NCBI GenBank assembly: GCA_000293845.2
Contig: ALYF01000003.1
Coordinates: 124,001-188,000, forward strand
Reading direction: 5' to 3'
Length of the DNA: 64,000 nt
Source of the DNA: an alpha proteobacterium IMCC14465
Lineage (GTDB): Bacteria > Pseudomonadota > Alphaproteobacteria > RS24
The translations under genes were made by a program, and so were the position numbers. The first letter of the stretch is position 1, and each line of letters opens with the position of its first letter. Positions 20,324 to 31,916 of the stretch are shown in pieces. The notes under the pieces are model-generated. The model was not told the origin of the DNA. It did not search any database and worked only from the letters and a program-made list of their open reading frames with translations.

Positions 20324-21360
20324 GCATTTTGAAACTCAACATGTCTCCCATTAATCAACGTCGATGGGAAAGCTTTAAAGCCAATCGCCGTGGCCTCTGG
20401 TCATTACGAATATTTTTGGTGATGTTTCTGGTGACCTTATGCGCTGAATTTATCGCCAATGATAAACCGCTTTTACTGCGCTATGACGGGTCATTTTATG
20501 CGCCGGTTTTCTTCAGCTATCCCGAAACCAAATTCGGGGGAGATTTTGAAACAGAGGCCGATTACCGAGACCCCTATGTCAAAACGCTGATTGAAGATAA
20601 AGGCTGGATGCTCTGGCCGCCGATTAAATATTCCTACAACACCATTAATCTAGACCTCACCGTTTCCGCACCCGCACCGCCAAGCAGTGAAAATTTACTT
20701 GGTACGGATGACCAGGGGCGGGACGTGCTGGCACGGCTCATTTACGGTTTTAGAATTTCTGTTCTATTCGGCCTGTCGCTTACCATATTCTCGTCCCTTA
20801 TCGGCATCGCGGCAGGTGCGGTGCAAGGTTATTTTGGCGGATGGACGGATTTGCTGTTCCAGCGTTTTATCGAAATATGGACCAGCGTCCCTTCTCTTTA
20901 TTTATTGATTATCATTGCCTCGGTTATCGAACCCGGCTTTTGGGTATTGCTCGGCATATTATTGCTGTTTTCGTGGGTATCGCTGGTCGGTGTTGTGCGC
21001 GCCGAATTTCTCCGCGCCCGAAATTTTGAATATGTGCTTGCCGCCCGCGCGCTTGGTGTAGGCACCTTCACGCTCATGTCCCGCCACCTCCTGCCCAATG
21101 CCATGGTCGCGACACTGACCTTCCTACCTTTCCTTTTAAACGCTTCCATCACAACTCTGACCTCTTTGGATTTTCTGGGGTTTGGTCTGCCCCCCGGCTC
21201 TCCATCTCTGGGGGAATTACTGGCGCAAGGTAAAGCCAATCTGCAGGCGCCATGGCTGGGTCTGACAGGGTTTTTCGCCATTGCCTTTATGTTGTCGCTG
21301 CTGATTTTTATCGGGGAAGCCGTTCGTGATGCCTTTGACCCAAGAAACACAATCTCATGA
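20320..21360 (+). CDS. yejE: Peptide ABC transporter permease YejE
   Basis: The second permease subunit. The N-terminal cytoplasmic segment [16 protein letters not shown] and the early periplasmic part with [19 protein letters not shown] are characteristic of YejE. The segment [20 protein letters not shown] precedes the permease helices. The ATPase-contact loop is [19 protein letters not shown]. The length is 346 residues. It overlaps yejF by four bases. Confidence 0.94.
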   Translation: MSILKLNMSPINQRRWESFKANRRGLWSLRIFLVMFLVTLCAEFIANDKPLLLRYDGSFYAPVFFSYPETKFGGDFETEADYRDPYVKTLIEDKGWMLWPPIKYSYNTINLDLTVSAPAPPSSENLLGTDDQGRDVLARLIYGFRISVLFGLSLTIFSSLIGIAAGAVQGYFGGWTDLLFQRFIEIWTSVPSLYLLIIIASVIEPGFWVLLGILLLFSWVSLVGVVRAEFLRARNFEYVLAARALGVGTFTLMSRHLLPNAMVATLTFLPFLLNASITTLTSLDFLGFGLPPGSPSLGELLAQGKANLQAPWLGLTGFFAIAFMLSLLIFIGEAVRDAFDPRNTIS

Positions 21361-22955
21361 CTGATTTGCTGAAAATTGAAAATCTGACCATCGGGTTTCA
21401 TAATCAGGGACAAGAAACCCGCGCGGTCTCAGATGTATCATTCACCATCGCCCCGGGGGAGACCGTCGGGCTGGTCGGGGAAAGTGGCTCGGGGAAATCC
21501 GTCTCTGCTCTATCCATTCTCAAACTATTGCCGCCTTCTGCACACATCAGCCAGGGGACAATCCGTTTTGAGGGGGAGGATATTTCTAGTCTTGAAATGT
21601 CCGCTTTAAAAAATCTGCGCGGCAATGATATCGCCATGATTTTTCAGGAGCCAATGACGTCTCTCAACCCCTTACATAATATTGAAAAACAAATAGCTGA
21701 ATGTTTGGAAATTCATCAAGACGATTTTGACCACAAAACCAGCCGTCATCGTGTTTTGGATTTGTTGAATAAGGTTGGCATTCCCAATGCTGAAGAACGG
21801 CTAGCCGCCCTGCCGCATGAACTCTCTGGCGGTCAACGCCAACGGGTTATGATTGCTATGGCGCTGGCCAATAACCCAAAATTATTGATTGCCGATGAAC
21901 CGACCACTGCACTGGACGTCACGGTACAAAAACAAATTCTCGCTCTCCTAAAACAACTCCAACAGGAAACGGGCATGGCCATGTTGCTGATATCGCATGA
22001 TCTCGGCGTCGTCAGACAAGTGGCTGACCGAGTCTGTGTCATGAAGGATGGCGCGATTGTTGAAACCGGACAACCCGCGCATATTTTCACCAAACCAGAG
22101 CATCCCTATACGAAAATGCTGGTGGAAGCCGAACCAACTGGGCAGCCCGGTGACATAAACACAGAAGAAACTGAACCGATACTCACAGCTCAAGATATTA
22201 AAGTCTGGTTTCCTCGTACCAAAAACTGGTATGGCAAGCCGCTGGATTATGTGAAGGCTGTTGACGGCATTAACCTCTCCCTTGCTTCGGGGGAGACGCT
22301 GGGCATAGTCGGGGAAAGCGGCTCGGGCAAAACCACGCTTGGGCGCGCCCTAGTCAGGCTGACAGGCTGCGACGGGACACTTAATTTCAGAGACAAAAAT
22401 ATTGATACGCTCACGGGCACGCCGCTGAGACATCTTCGCAAACATATGCAAATTGTGTTTCAAGACCCATTCGGTGCGCTGTCGCCGCGCATGTCGGTGA
22501 GTGACATTATCACTGAAGGTTTGAGCCTGCATGAGCCAGAACTCAACACCTATCAAAAAATCTTTAAAGTGCGAAGAACGCTGGAAGATGTCGGGCTGGA
22601 CCCGGCAAGCGCCAATCGCTATCCGCATGAATTTTCCGGTGGGCAACGCCAGCGCATCGCCATTGCCCGTGCCATTATTCTTAATCCGCGCCTTATTGTG
22701 CTGGATGAACCGACCAGCGCTCTTGATCGTTCAGTACAGGCTCAAATCGTCACCCTGTTGCAAGATCTCCAACAACAAAGAGGCCTTTCTTATATTTTCA
22801 TCAGCCATGATTTGAAAGTTGTGCGCGCACTGTCCCACCGCGTCATGGTCATGAAAGAAGGTAAGGTTGTTGAAACCGGCTCAACCGCGGAGATTTTCGA
22901 AAACGCTAAAGAAGACTATACACGCGAGCTTATCAGCGCCGCATTTGACCTCTAA
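21357..22955 (+). CDS. yejF: Peptide ABC transporter ATP-binding protein YejF (two ATPase domains)
   Basis: A fused double ATPase powers the YejBE permease. The first domain has Walker A GESGSGKS, signature [15 protein letters not shown] and Walker [10 protein letters not shown]. The second repeats these as [32 protein letters not shown] and LIVLDEPTS. The length of 532 residues fits YejF. The stop overlaps the stop of the convergent NlpC/P60 gene (shared CTAA at 22952–22955). Confidence 0.95.
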   Translation: MTDLLKIENLTIGFHNQGQETRAVSDVSFTIAPGETVGLVGESGSGKSVSALSILKLLPPSAHISQGTIRFEGEDISSLEMSALKNLRGNDIAMIFQEPMTSLNPLHNIEKQIAECLEIHQDDFDHKTSRHRVLDLLNKVGIPNAEERLAALPHELSGGQRQRVMIAMALANNPKLLIADEPTTALDVTVQKQILALLKQLQQETGMAMLLISHDLGVVRQVADRVCVMKDGAIVETGQPAHIFTKPEHPYTKMLVEAEPTGQPGDINTEETEPILTAQDIKVWFPRTKNWYGKPLDYVKAVDGINLSLASGETLGIVGESGSGKTTLGRALVRLTGCDGTLNFRDKNIDTLTGTPLRHLRKHMQIVFQDPFGALSPRMSVSDIITEGLSLHEPELNTYQKIFKVRRTLEDVGLDPASANRYPHEFSGGQRQRIAIARAIILNPRLIVLDEPTSALDRSVQAQIVTLLQDLQQQRGLSYIFISHDLKVVRALSHRVMVMKEGKVVETGSTAEIFENAKEDYTRELISAAFDL

Positions 22956-23830
22956 ACACCAATGGCAGAGTTGGAAAGACGACGGATAGACGTTATCGGC
23001 CCCTCTGTTTTTTCAATGCGCTGAGAGGCTGTTTCAAAATCTTCCGAAACAGTCTGCATGAAGCTCGCATTAGCATGAAGAAGTTGCTGGGGACTTTGCA
23101 AAACCCCGACATGACCTTTCCAGAACACCAAATCGCCGCGCTGGAAATTCTCACTCACTTCCTGCCCAAGCGTTGCCTCTTGCATATAAGTATCTCTCGG
23201 GCAGGCATATCCGGTCTGCATGAGACTTAACTGCACCAGCGCCGAGCAATCCAGCCCGAGGCTCTCCCGCCCGCCCCATAAATAAGGTGCGTGAAGAAAC
23301 ATCTCAGCGACAGTAACAAAATCTGCCGCATAATCACCTTCAGCAGCAATATGCGTGCTGATGATCCAGCCAGTAGCCTCATCCTGCCCACCATCTTCAA
23401 TATACGAAAACCGCCCTTCCTGTTTGCTGACATGCAAACGCGCACCCATGGAAATGGCCATAATGGGGCGGGATTTAATATCCGGCTCACGGTAAACAAA
23501 ACTGCGCAACGCACGCACAATATGGTTGGTCTCATAATAAGGCTGTAAGTCACCCGACAAAACATAACCGACATAATCATCGGTCAGCGATTGGCCCCAT
23601 GCCCAATTGCCGCGTTTTTCATAAACACGAAAGCCCTCACCAAAAAGCAGCTGCGTATCCATCATGGCGGCATCGGCAGGGCTACGGCGCAAGGCCGTGA
23701 CGGGTGCTGAAACACAATAAGGCTCACCATCTACATATTTTGGGGCTTTGACCTCACCGCGCAAATGCGACGCCGCGAGATCATCCCGCCATGGGCTTAG
23801 TCGCGGATCGGGTTTGTTCTCACCGCCCAT
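22952..23830 (-). CDS. NlpC/P60 (C40) cysteine peptidase with SH3-like region
   Basis: The C-terminal domain is a C40 peptidase of the kind that cuts murein peptides. The catalytic cysteine is in SLGLDCSALVQLSL and the histidine in WKGHVGVLQ. The N-terminal half (APVTALRRSPADAAMMDTQL, GWGQSLTDDYVGYV type) resembles the SH3b region of the gamma-D-glutamyl-diamino acid endopeptidase group. I place the start at 23830 (MGGENKPDPRLSPW), overlapping the end of the aminopeptidase gene by 11 bases; upstream in-frame codons just re-read that gene. No signal peptide is visible, so a cytoplasmic role in recycling murein peptides is plausible. Confidence 0.87.
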   Translation of the reverse strand: MGGENKPDPRLSPWRDDLAASHLRGEVKAPKYVDGEPYCVSAPVTALRRSPADAAMMDTQLLFGEGFRVYEKRGNWAWGQSLTDDYVGYVLSGDLQPYYETNHIVRALRSFVYREPDIKSRPIMAISMGARLHVSKQEGRFSYIEDGGQDEATGWIISTHIAAEGDYAADFVTVAEMFLHAPYLWGGRESLGLDCSALVQLSLMQTGYACPRDTYMQEATLGQEVSENFQRGDLVFWKGHVGVLQSPQQLLHANASFMQTVSEDFETASQRIEKTEGPITSIRRLSNSAIGV

Positions 23831-25283
23831 ACCTTTGCTCCAACATTCGGAAAAGGGCGCGCATACCCTGTGCTTCCCCGCCAACAGGCCGCCCGGGGCT
23901 TGATTTAGGATTCCACGCATAAATATCGCAATGAATCCAATCCGTCTTTCTATCAACAAACCGAGACAAAAAAAGCGCCGCCGTTATCGCCCCCGCATGT
24001 GGGCCACTGCTGATATTTCTCACATCCGCAATTCGGCTGGACAGCCAGTCATCATATCCGGCCCAAAGCGGCAGACGCCACATTGGGTCATTTTCAGCCT
24101 GTACCGCCGCCTCTAAATCATGTGCAACATTATCTTGACGAACAAAAAACGGCGCAACCTCAGGGCCGAGTGCCGTGCGCGCCGCGCCGGTCAGGGTCGC
24201 CATATCAATAATTAAATCAGGTTGCTCAGACTCAGCCTCAGTCAGCATATCGGCCAGAACTAAGCGTCCTTCCGCATCTGTATTGCCAATCTCAACCGTC
24301 ATACCCTGTCGGCTCGGCAGAATGTCCCCTGGGCGAAAAGCCTCGGGGCCAATGGCATTTTCTACCGCTCCAATCAATACGCGCAAATTAACATCAAGCC
24401 CGCATTGCATCACCGCTCCAGCAAGGCCAAGTATGTTGGCCGCACCGCCCATATCTTTTTTCATGAGATCCATATAGGCGCCAGGTTTCAAATTCAGCCC
24501 CCCACTGTCAAAACACACCCCTTTGCCAACAAGAACGAGTTTTTTACCCTCAGGATTACCCCAGCGTATATCAATAAGCCGAGGCGCGTCATAAGCCGCC
24601 CGACCCACCGCATGAATGAGAGGATAATTCGCCTCGACAAGCGCATCCCCAGCAATGACGTCAATCTCCGCATCGAATTTTTCAGCCAGCTTCAGCGCCG
24701 CCATCTCAAGTTCAACCGGCCCCATATCTGCTGCCGGGGTGTTAATCAGGTCTCTAGCCAGAAAGACGGCCTCGCCCAGCGCCATAATTCTATCGAGACG
24801 GCAATCTTTCGGCAGCACAAGTTGTGGGGCTTCAAAATCTGGCTTTTGGGGCAGATACTTATCGAAATGATATGTGCCAATCATCCACGCATGGGCGGCA
24901 AGTTCCATATCTTCGGCATCCAAATCGTGCGCGAGTCTATAAACGCCTGATGGTAAGGCCTTGGATAAAGAACCAATTGTGAAAATATCTATTTCTGAGC
25001 GCCCTGATGCACTCTCTGATGCGCCCTGTGAAGCGCCCTGGCCCAGTAAAACCGCTTCAATGCCGCCGGATTTATCGGGCAGTATCAACATTTCCCCGCG
25101 TCTGGCTTTGAAATGATTGGTTTCTACCCATGCCGCCTGTTTACCGGCATGGTCTTCCAGCCAGTCCTTAAGACCCTGCTTGGTTAAGAGATATATCGGG
25201 CAAGCCGGACGGCCTTTATCCACTACAAAAAGATTTTCCAAATCGAATCCGCCTTTATTACGAGTTGCAAGATTGACCGACAT
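23820..25283 (-). CDS. Leucyl aminopeptidase family protein (M17)
   Basis: A di-metal aminopeptidase. The metal and active-site segments VGKGVCFDSGGLNLKP, KKDMGGAANILG and NTDAEGRLVLADML are intact. The length of 487 residues is normal. The N-terminal domain is poorly conserved and includes a small Gly/Ala/Ser-rich loop (GQGASQGASESAS). It is translated ahead of, and overlaps, the NlpC/P60 gene. With the adjacent Yej importer, the trio suggests peptide uptake and hydrolysis; this link is inferred from position. Confidence 0.93.
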   Translation of the reverse strand: MSVNLATRNKGGFDLENLFVVDKGRPACPIYLLTKQGLKDWLEDHAGKQAAWVETNHFKARRGEMLILPDKSGGIEAVLLGQGASQGASESASGRSEIDIFTIGSLSKALPSGVYRLAHDLDAEDMELAAHAWMIGTYHFDKYLPQKPDFEAPQLVLPKDCRLDRIMALGEAVFLARDLINTPAADMGPVELEMAALKLAEKFDAEIDVIAGDALVEANYPLIHAVGRAAYDAPRLIDIRWGNPEGKKLVLVGKGVCFDSGGLNLKPGAYMDLMKKDMGGAANILGLAGAVMQCGLDVNLRVLIGAVENAIGPEAFRPGDILPSRQGMTVEIGNTDAEGRLVLADMLTEAESEQPDLIIDMATLTGAARTALGPEVAPFFVRQDNVAHDLEAAVQAENDPMWRLPLWAGYDDWLSSRIADVRNISSGPHAGAITAALFLSRFVDRKTDWIHCDIYAWNPKSSPGRPVGGEAQGMRALFRMLEQRYGR

Positions 25284-25345
25284 TAACAGGCTGCGTCAAT
25301 AGACAGTTTGCTTGTCGGCAGCGACATATTAATCTAATGTGTATT

Positions 25346-25432
25346 AACCGGGGGTCCGGTCAGGCATATGCTCTGAACGGTGAGATGAAACCCTTTGAAC
25401 CTGTTTACGGATAATGCCGCTGCAGGGAGTGT
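25346..25432 (+). promoter_or_regulatory. TPP riboswitch (THI element)
   Basis: The conserved thi-box parts occur in order: ggtgagatgaaaccctttga, then acctg, then ggataatgccgctgcaggga. It lies about 70 bases upstream of thiC in the same direction. TPP riboswitches repress thiamine synthesis genes when thiamine pyrophosphate binds. The mechanism here cannot be settled by eye; the distance fits control of translation or early termination. The boundaries are approximate. Confidence 0.93.
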
Positions 25433-25484
25433 CATTTTAAAGCGACCCGGCAATCCGCCTATTTTGGCTTATATAAACGCTTAA

Positions 25485-27428
<1,944 letters not shown>

Positions 27429-27430
27429 CC

Positions 27431-27482
27431 TGAACTCTTTTTAAGATGAGCTCTTTTTAAGTTGAGCTCTTTTTAAGATGAG
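27431..27482. repeat. Tandem 16-bp repeat, three copies
   Basis: Three copies of tgagctctttttaaga, with single changes, follow the thiC stop directly. Each unit holds a T-run, so the array might help end transcription, but no strong stem is seen. Confidence 0.88.
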
Positions 27483-27486
27483 CGCT

Positions 27487-27939
27487 TCAAATCCAACGGC
27501 GGACATTAGCCTTATAATCTTCATAGGCGTCGCCGAATAAATCCTGCATGGCTTTTTCTTCGGGGCGTATTTGGAACATAGTAATATACGCCATAAACAA
27601 AATTATGAGTGGCAGCCCCAACCAAGCCCCGTGATAAATGCAGGTCGCTAGTAAAATGAAACTCATCCCCAGATACATCGGGTTACGCGTCAAGCCAAAT
27701 ACACCTGATGTGGCGAGCGTCGTTGCCGCCGCCGGATCAAGCGGGTTAACGGTTGTCTGAAGTTTTTTAAACTCACGCACGCCTGAAAACATAAAGCCCA
27801 ACCCAATCAGCAAGACGCCCAGAGCGATGAGATTTTGATAGGGAAAAACATCTGCCGCAGCATAATTTGTCGTGCCATATATCAGGCCTATAAAGGCAAG
27901 CGTCACAAGTGGCGGTGGAATTTTATGATCTAAAAACAT
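27487..27939 (-). CDS. Isoprenylcysteine carboxyl methyltransferase-like membrane protein
   Basis: A 150-residue membrane protein of the ICMT/PEMT-like methyltransferase group. Visible are several hydrophobic helices, the motif TRNPMYLGMSF, and the C-terminal SAM-binding segment IRPEEKAMQDLFGDAYEDY. Bacterial members methylate varied, mostly unknown lipid-like substrates, so no specific reaction can be named. It is the first gene of the accessory stretch after thiC, on the opposite strand. Confidence 0.82.
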   Translation of the reverse strand: MFLDHKIPPPLVTLAFIGLIYGTTNYAAADVFPYQNLIALGVLLIGLGFMFSGVREFKKLQTTVNPLDPAAATTLATSGVFGLTRNPMYLGMSFILLATCIYHGAWLGLPLIILFMAYITMFQIRPEEKAMQDLFGDAYEDYKANVRRWI

Positions 27940-28033
27940 GTCACCCTCTCATAGAAAACTGCTACCAGCCTAACATCATTTGAGGGCAGCTTTGAACCGA
28001 TATTCTGATGTGATAAACCACAAAATAAGCGTT

Positions 28034-28834
28034 TTAATCCTTATGAATTGGCAATGTCAGCATGGCGGTAAATGAAGCAGCGCTTTGCGCAGAAATATTT
28101 TGCGATCCAATATCCATCTCAGCATGAGGAAGAGAGGGGTCAGTTTGGTAAGTACCAAAAATCCTATCCCAGAGACTGAGATTAAACCCAAAATTGGTTA
28201 AGGCCTCATTCCCCTGACGCGAATGATGAATGCGATGCATATCCGGCGTCACAATAACCCACCGCAATAAACTGTCCAGTCGGCGGGGCATGTGGGCATT
28301 GGCATGGGTGAAAAGCGACGCGGAGCTGAGCAAAATCTCAAACACCAGAACAGCCACCGCAGACGGGCCCAGCAATAATACCAAGGCCAGCTTATATATC
28401 ATGGAAAACACAATCTCCCCCGGATGAAACCGGAAGCCGGTTGTCACATCAAAACCTGTATCAGCATGATGGACACGGTGAAACCGCCAGAAAAAAGGTA
28501 TTTTGTGAAAAATCACATGCTGGGCATATATCGCCAAATCCAGAACAATCAGACTGATGAAAAAGATAGCAAATGTCGGTGCAGGTATGAGTGGGAGCAG
28601 CCCCATCTGACGGGCCTCCACATGAAGCGCAAGTTCAAAAGCAAGTATGGGCATGACGAGGCGCAGAGCGAGGGAATTTACAATCATCAATAATAAATGC
28701 GTCAGCGTTCTCTCAAAACGCCACTCAGCAGGCCTTTTGGTCGCTAGAAATTCCCAAAGCAAAATTGCTGTCAATGTCCCGCCAAATGCAGCAAGGCGCA
28801 TCTCAGGCTCAAATCGGAGGAAGGCATCAAACAT
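28034..28834 (-). CDS. Sterol desaturase / fatty acid hydroxylase family protein
   Basis: This integral membrane di-iron oxygenase-like protein has the histidine clusters typical of the superfamily: HVIFH, FHRVHH and HRIHH, spread between four or five hydrophobic segments. The length is 266 residues. Substrates of bacterial members range from carotenoids to alkylglycerols and hopanoids, and nothing here fixes one. The gene lies 94 bases from the methyltransferase-like gene in the same direction and may act with it on a lipid. Confidence 0.86.
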   Translation of the reverse strand: MFDAFLRFEPEMRLAAFGGTLTAILLWEFLATKRPAEWRFERTLTHLLLMIVNSLALRLVMPILAFELALHVEARQMGLLPLIPAPTFAIFFISLIVLDLAIYAQHVIFHKIPFFWRFHRVHHADTGFDVTTGFRFHPGEIVFSMIYKLALVLLLGPSAVAVLVFEILLSSASLFTHANAHMPRRLDSLLRWVIVTPDMHRIHHSRQGNEALTNFGFNLSLWDRIFGTYQTDPSLPHAEMDIGSQNISAQSAASFTAMLTLPIHKD

Positions 28835-28921
28835 GTCTTAATAACGGGTTAAATCAAAGATATATGTATCGTTCATAAACTTAGACCTAGAGCATCCTAA
28901 TGGGGGTTTCTAGTCATAACT

Positions 28922-29281
28922 CTAATTATTGCAGACAAATTCCCAGCGAAATTTAATCACACTCTCACTAATGAGCACCATACCATCACCAACGGGCTCG
29001 GGGCCGCCGACATTCATATTGCCTTCATTGGTTTCATCCATATTGGTAATTCTGTAATTATTACGCCCGCAAAGCTGTGCCATTTTTTCCAACGCATCCA
29101 AACGGCGTTGAATAATTGTGCCTTCCAGCCCCTCAACAAAGCCAGCCTCAAAGTTTTTCGCCATGTCATTTTGCCCGATCAAATTAGCATTTGGCGAAGA
29201 AGACGCCCCGCCAGACGCACATCCGGCAAGAAAACCCGTCATTAAGATAAGTGAAAGGGAAAAACTTTTTAAATTCAACAT
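28922..29281 (-). CDS. Small lipoprotein of unknown function
   Basis: The protein starts MLNLKSFSLSLILMTGFLAG and has a lipobox LAGC, so it should be lipid-anchored in the inner or outer membrane. The mature part of about 100 residues contains a helical stretch (EGLEGTIIQRRLDALEKMAQ), two further cysteines (CGRNNYR and a C-terminal VCNN) that could pair, and the segment VISESVIKFRWEFVC. I place the start at 29281 because GAGGT lies upstream; a longer in-frame version lacks a signal-peptide-like start. I do not recognise the family. Confidence 0.72.
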   Translation of the reverse strand: MLNLKSFSLSLILMTGFLAGCASGGASSSPNANLIGQNDMAKNFEAGFVEGLEGTIIQRRLDALEKMAQLCGRNNYRITNMDETNEGNMNVGGPEPVGDGMVLISESVIKFRWEFVCNN

Positions 29282-29433
29282 GCAACACCTCAGACTATGG
29301 TCAAAAAACAACATTAAAAACAAAAATGTAAATATACTTAGTTTTTGCTAGCAATTATTATTCCTAAAATTACAAACAAACCAATGAATAGGTCTATAAA
29401 CCAAGTTACTCACAATATTATTAAAGTAAGGTA

Positions 29434-29982
29434 ATGATACGAATGCGCAATTTATTTATTTTTTCTTTTCTCATCTTAACAATCTCCTTTTCCACATCTC
29501 CTGTCATGGCGCAGACCGAGATTGTCCCGCTAGGCGAGGCTATTTCTGATTTGACTGAACAGGACATCGCTGGAAAGACCGGTGCTGGTGATGTTTCTGC
29601 CCAAATCGACGCAGCGCTAGACAGCGCCATGGTGGCTGACGCGCTCGCACAAGGCCTCATCACACAAGAAGAAGCAGGATCGCTTAATCAGGCGCTGGAT
29701 ATTATTGAAGCCAATATCGATAATTTTGACTTTGATATTCAGGCCATGATTGCCGAAGCGTTAGAAAATGGCGATGTGAGCCTCCAACAAGTGACCGAAA
29801 CTCTGAATGCCTTTGACCAGCTCTCTGATGCAGGTAAGGCGATTGTAGGGCAGGATACTTTCAGCCCGATTAACGGTCAGGGCGACTTGTCTGACGCCGA
29901 CTGGGCAGTCATTCAATCCGTATCTGATAATTTTGGTTCGGATGACCCAACAGAGAACCCATCTGGCGATCCAGCACAATAA
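29434..29982 (+). CDS. Secreted acidic protein of unknown function
   Basis: A clear signal peptide (LFIFSFLILTISFSTSPVMA, then QTE) leads to a mature protein of about 155 residues that is very rich in Asp, Glu, Gln and Ala and nearly free of Lys, Arg and Cys. Predicted helices repeat the pattern xLAQGLITQEEAGSLNQAL / EALENGDVSLQQVTETLNAF, which looks like short EF-like or spectrin-like helical hairpins, though no canonical calcium loop is seen. It is followed 33 bases later by a TPR/outer-membrane barrel gene in the same direction; the pair may be exporter and cargo, or two parts of an envelope structure. I do not recognise the family. Confidence 0.7.
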   Translation: MIRMRNLFIFSFLILTISFSTSPVMAQTEIVPLGEAISDLTEQDIAGKTGAGDVSAQIDAALDSAMVADALAQGLITQEEAGSLNQALDIIEANIDNFDFDIQAMIAEALENGDVSLQQVTETLNAFDQLSDAGKAIVGQDTFSPINGQGDLSDADWAVIQSVSDNFGSDDPTENPSGDPAQ

Positions 29983-30015
29983 TCATCTCCAGCATCTAAA
30001 AATAAAGATATAATT

Positions 30016-31362
30016 ATGCTTATTATGTTCCGCCGCTACGGTGCGGCTCTTCTATTGCTTAGTCTCATCTCGACATTTTCGATTCAATCGCGCGAAGCGG
30101 CTGCCGCCAATAATGGAAATGTCGGCGAGACAGTTGCCCTTAATCTTGCCCTGGTCAATCTTCAACAAGGCCAGCTTGATGAAGCCCTCACAAATATCGA
30201 AAAAGTGCTTATTGCCAATCCAAGAAATCTGGATGCCCGTTATATTCGCGGTCAGATCCTTTACCTTCTCGGACGGGGTAACGAGGTGCTGGAAGAAATT
30301 AAACTACTTTCAACCCTCCCCTTGCCTGCCGATAAAAAAAGCCGTGCCAAAAAACTGGCTCGGAATATTGAAGGTGCAAATGGCTGGCAATTTAAAGCGC
30401 GTATCGGTCTTAATGCTACCGGTAATGATAACGCCAATAGCTTTCCTGAAAGCGGTATCTTTGAATATTTTGACGGCACCACAACGACCCTTGTGAACCG
30501 CGTGGACAATGTGAATGACGACGCCGTTGCCAAAATTGACGATACAATTTTCGGTGTGATGGCTGGTTTTGAAGGCAAATATCAACTGGATCGGGACTCA
30601 ATCAATTTTTCCATCTCCGCGCAGGAGAATGAAGGCGATAAAACCGAAAACACGACCTCCAGCACAATGGCAGCGTCGCTAGGCTACAAAATGGTCAGAG
30701 GCAGCAATAATTTGAATGTCGGACTTGGCTATACCACGATTGATCGAACCAATACTGTCTTCAGTGCAACACGTGACGGGCAGGTGCAACTTAATAATGA
30801 TATTGATGTCGTTCAGGCACGGTTTGGCTATAGCTACAAATTCCAGAATGGTTTGAGATTATTTTATAATTTCAAATATATGGAACAGGACCATAGCAAT
30901 ACACCAACCGCCAATGACTCGGATTCAGAAGAGCAAATTCATTCAATCGGTGCGCTTAGCAAACTTACAAGCACTCTTTATGCCCGCGCACATGTGACCT
31001 ATTCGGACCGAGAGGCTGCTGAGTCCTATGCTGATGCTGTGGCTAAAACCGAAAGAGAGCAAGACGGCTATGGTCTGGGTCTTTTCTGGCTACCTAATGC
31101 CAATCATCGTGTGAATTTCTTCTATGAATATGCGGAATCGGAATATGCAACGCGCCTGATAACCTCGCCACGCATCCGTGAGGATGAGCGCACAGTCTAT
31201 GGTGTGAATTATAGATTTAACGCTGAAGCCCTCTCCCCAAAACTCGAAGGCTGGCAAATTAACGCCGGTTACACCATCAATGAGAATGACTCGAACTTAT
31301 CTACTTATGAGATTGAGTCGAGTTTATGGAAACTCTCCATAACAAAAGAATTCATGCTCTAA
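30016..31362 (+). CDS. TPR-containing outer-membrane beta-barrel protein (Slam/DUF560-like layout)
   Basis: After a signal peptide (LLLLSLISTFSIQSREAAA) come one or two tetratricopeptide repeats (ALVNLQQGQLDEALTNIEKV, DARYIRGQILYLLGRGNEVL). A C-terminal region of about 300 residues then has alternating hydrophobic and polar strands separated by Asn/Asp-rich turns (RIGLNATGNDNANSF, LRLFYNFKYMEQDHSN, NHRVNFFYEYAESEYAT), as expected of an outer-membrane barrel. An N-terminal TPR followed by a barrel is the plan of surface lipoprotein assembly modulators. I base this on layout, not on a recognised signature. The adjacent secreted acidic protein is the obvious candidate partner. Confidence 0.68.
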   Translation: MLIMFRRYGAALLLLSLISTFSIQSREAAAANNGNVGETVALNLALVNLQQGQLDEALTNIEKVLIANPRNLDARYIRGQILYLLGRGNEVLEEIKLLSTLPLPADKKSRAKKLARNIEGANGWQFKARIGLNATGNDNANSFPESGIFEYFDGTTTTLVNRVDNVNDDAVAKIDDTIFGVMAGFEGKYQLDRDSINFSISAQENEGDKTENTTSSTMAASLGYKMVRGSNNLNVGLGYTTIDRTNTVFSATRDGQVQLNNDIDVVQARFGYSYKFQNGLRLFYNFKYMEQDHSNTPTANDSDSEEQIHSIGALSKLTSTLYARAHVTYSDREAAESYADAVAKTEREQDGYGLGLFWLPNANHRVNFFYEYAESEYATRLITSPRIREDERTVYGVNYRFNAEALSPKLEGWQINAGYTINENDSNLSTYEIESSLWKLSITKEFML

Positions 31363-31916
31363 CATCTCAGGAAAACTTGCTTATGTCTGGGTTCTGGGCG
31401 GACACAAAACAGTCTGCCCAAATTCTGACACAAACGCACCAGTTTAAAGTTTCAAGGCCCATGAATCACGGTTCAAGTCGTTAATCTTTAAATGTTTTTT
31501 GAAGAGCTAAAATTATGAATTAGACTGTAGAACAAACTGTTGACCAAAATTTGCTACTCTAAGGACAAATTACTGACAAACGCCCGCTTGTGAGATGCCT
31601 TCAGAGATTTTGAGCCAGCCGGTGATTTTATAGTGTGTATCCTGCCAAACACACCCTCATTTTTATCATCCAGAGCGACAAACGGTCCCTCTGGATAATC
31701 CGGCAACAAAAGCAAAACCAAACGCCGCCATTTCAGGCACCAAAATCTGCAAAACGGTAAAGCCTGAATGGTGAAAAGGTCTAATAAATATCAATATAGA
31801 TATTTTAATTCGTTTTGATAAAAAAGGCTCCGCCTTGAAGAAGAAGTAAATAACTGTGAATGCAAAATACAGACATTTTGCAACCTTTAAAATTGCCTTA
31901 AGTGCAAACCCTGTAG
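31363..31916. other. 554-base spacer with possible gene remnants and an operon terminator
   Basis: No intact gene is seen between the barrel gene and the coiled-coil gene. On the minus strand, between about 31590 and 31790, all three frames contain short protein-like stretches broken by stops or shifts (for example LPDYPEGPFVALDDKNEGVF, then HYKITGWLKISEG in another frame). This is what a decayed coding sequence would look like. The low end of the neighbouring minus-strand operon terminates in this spacer (hairpin at 31819–31836). Confidence 0.45.
31819..31836 (-). terminator. Candidate rho-independent terminator of the DUF1538/PII operon
   Basis: Read on the minus strand, aaggc, a three-base loop gga and gcctt form a five-pair stem followed by a run of T. 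It lies about 80 bases past the stop of the last operon gene. The stem is short, so the call is moderate. Confidence 0.5.

Noticed and set aside
23831-23959. Upstream extension of the NlpC/P60 protein beginning MLIERRIGF
   Set aside because: It is an out-of-frame re-reading of the end of the aminopeptidase gene and not conserved-looking; the start at 23830 is better.
28034-29281. Methyltransferase, desaturase and lipoprotein as a hopanoid or carotenoid cluster
   Set aside because: No other lipid or isoprenoid synthesis gene is nearby, so the link cannot be supported.
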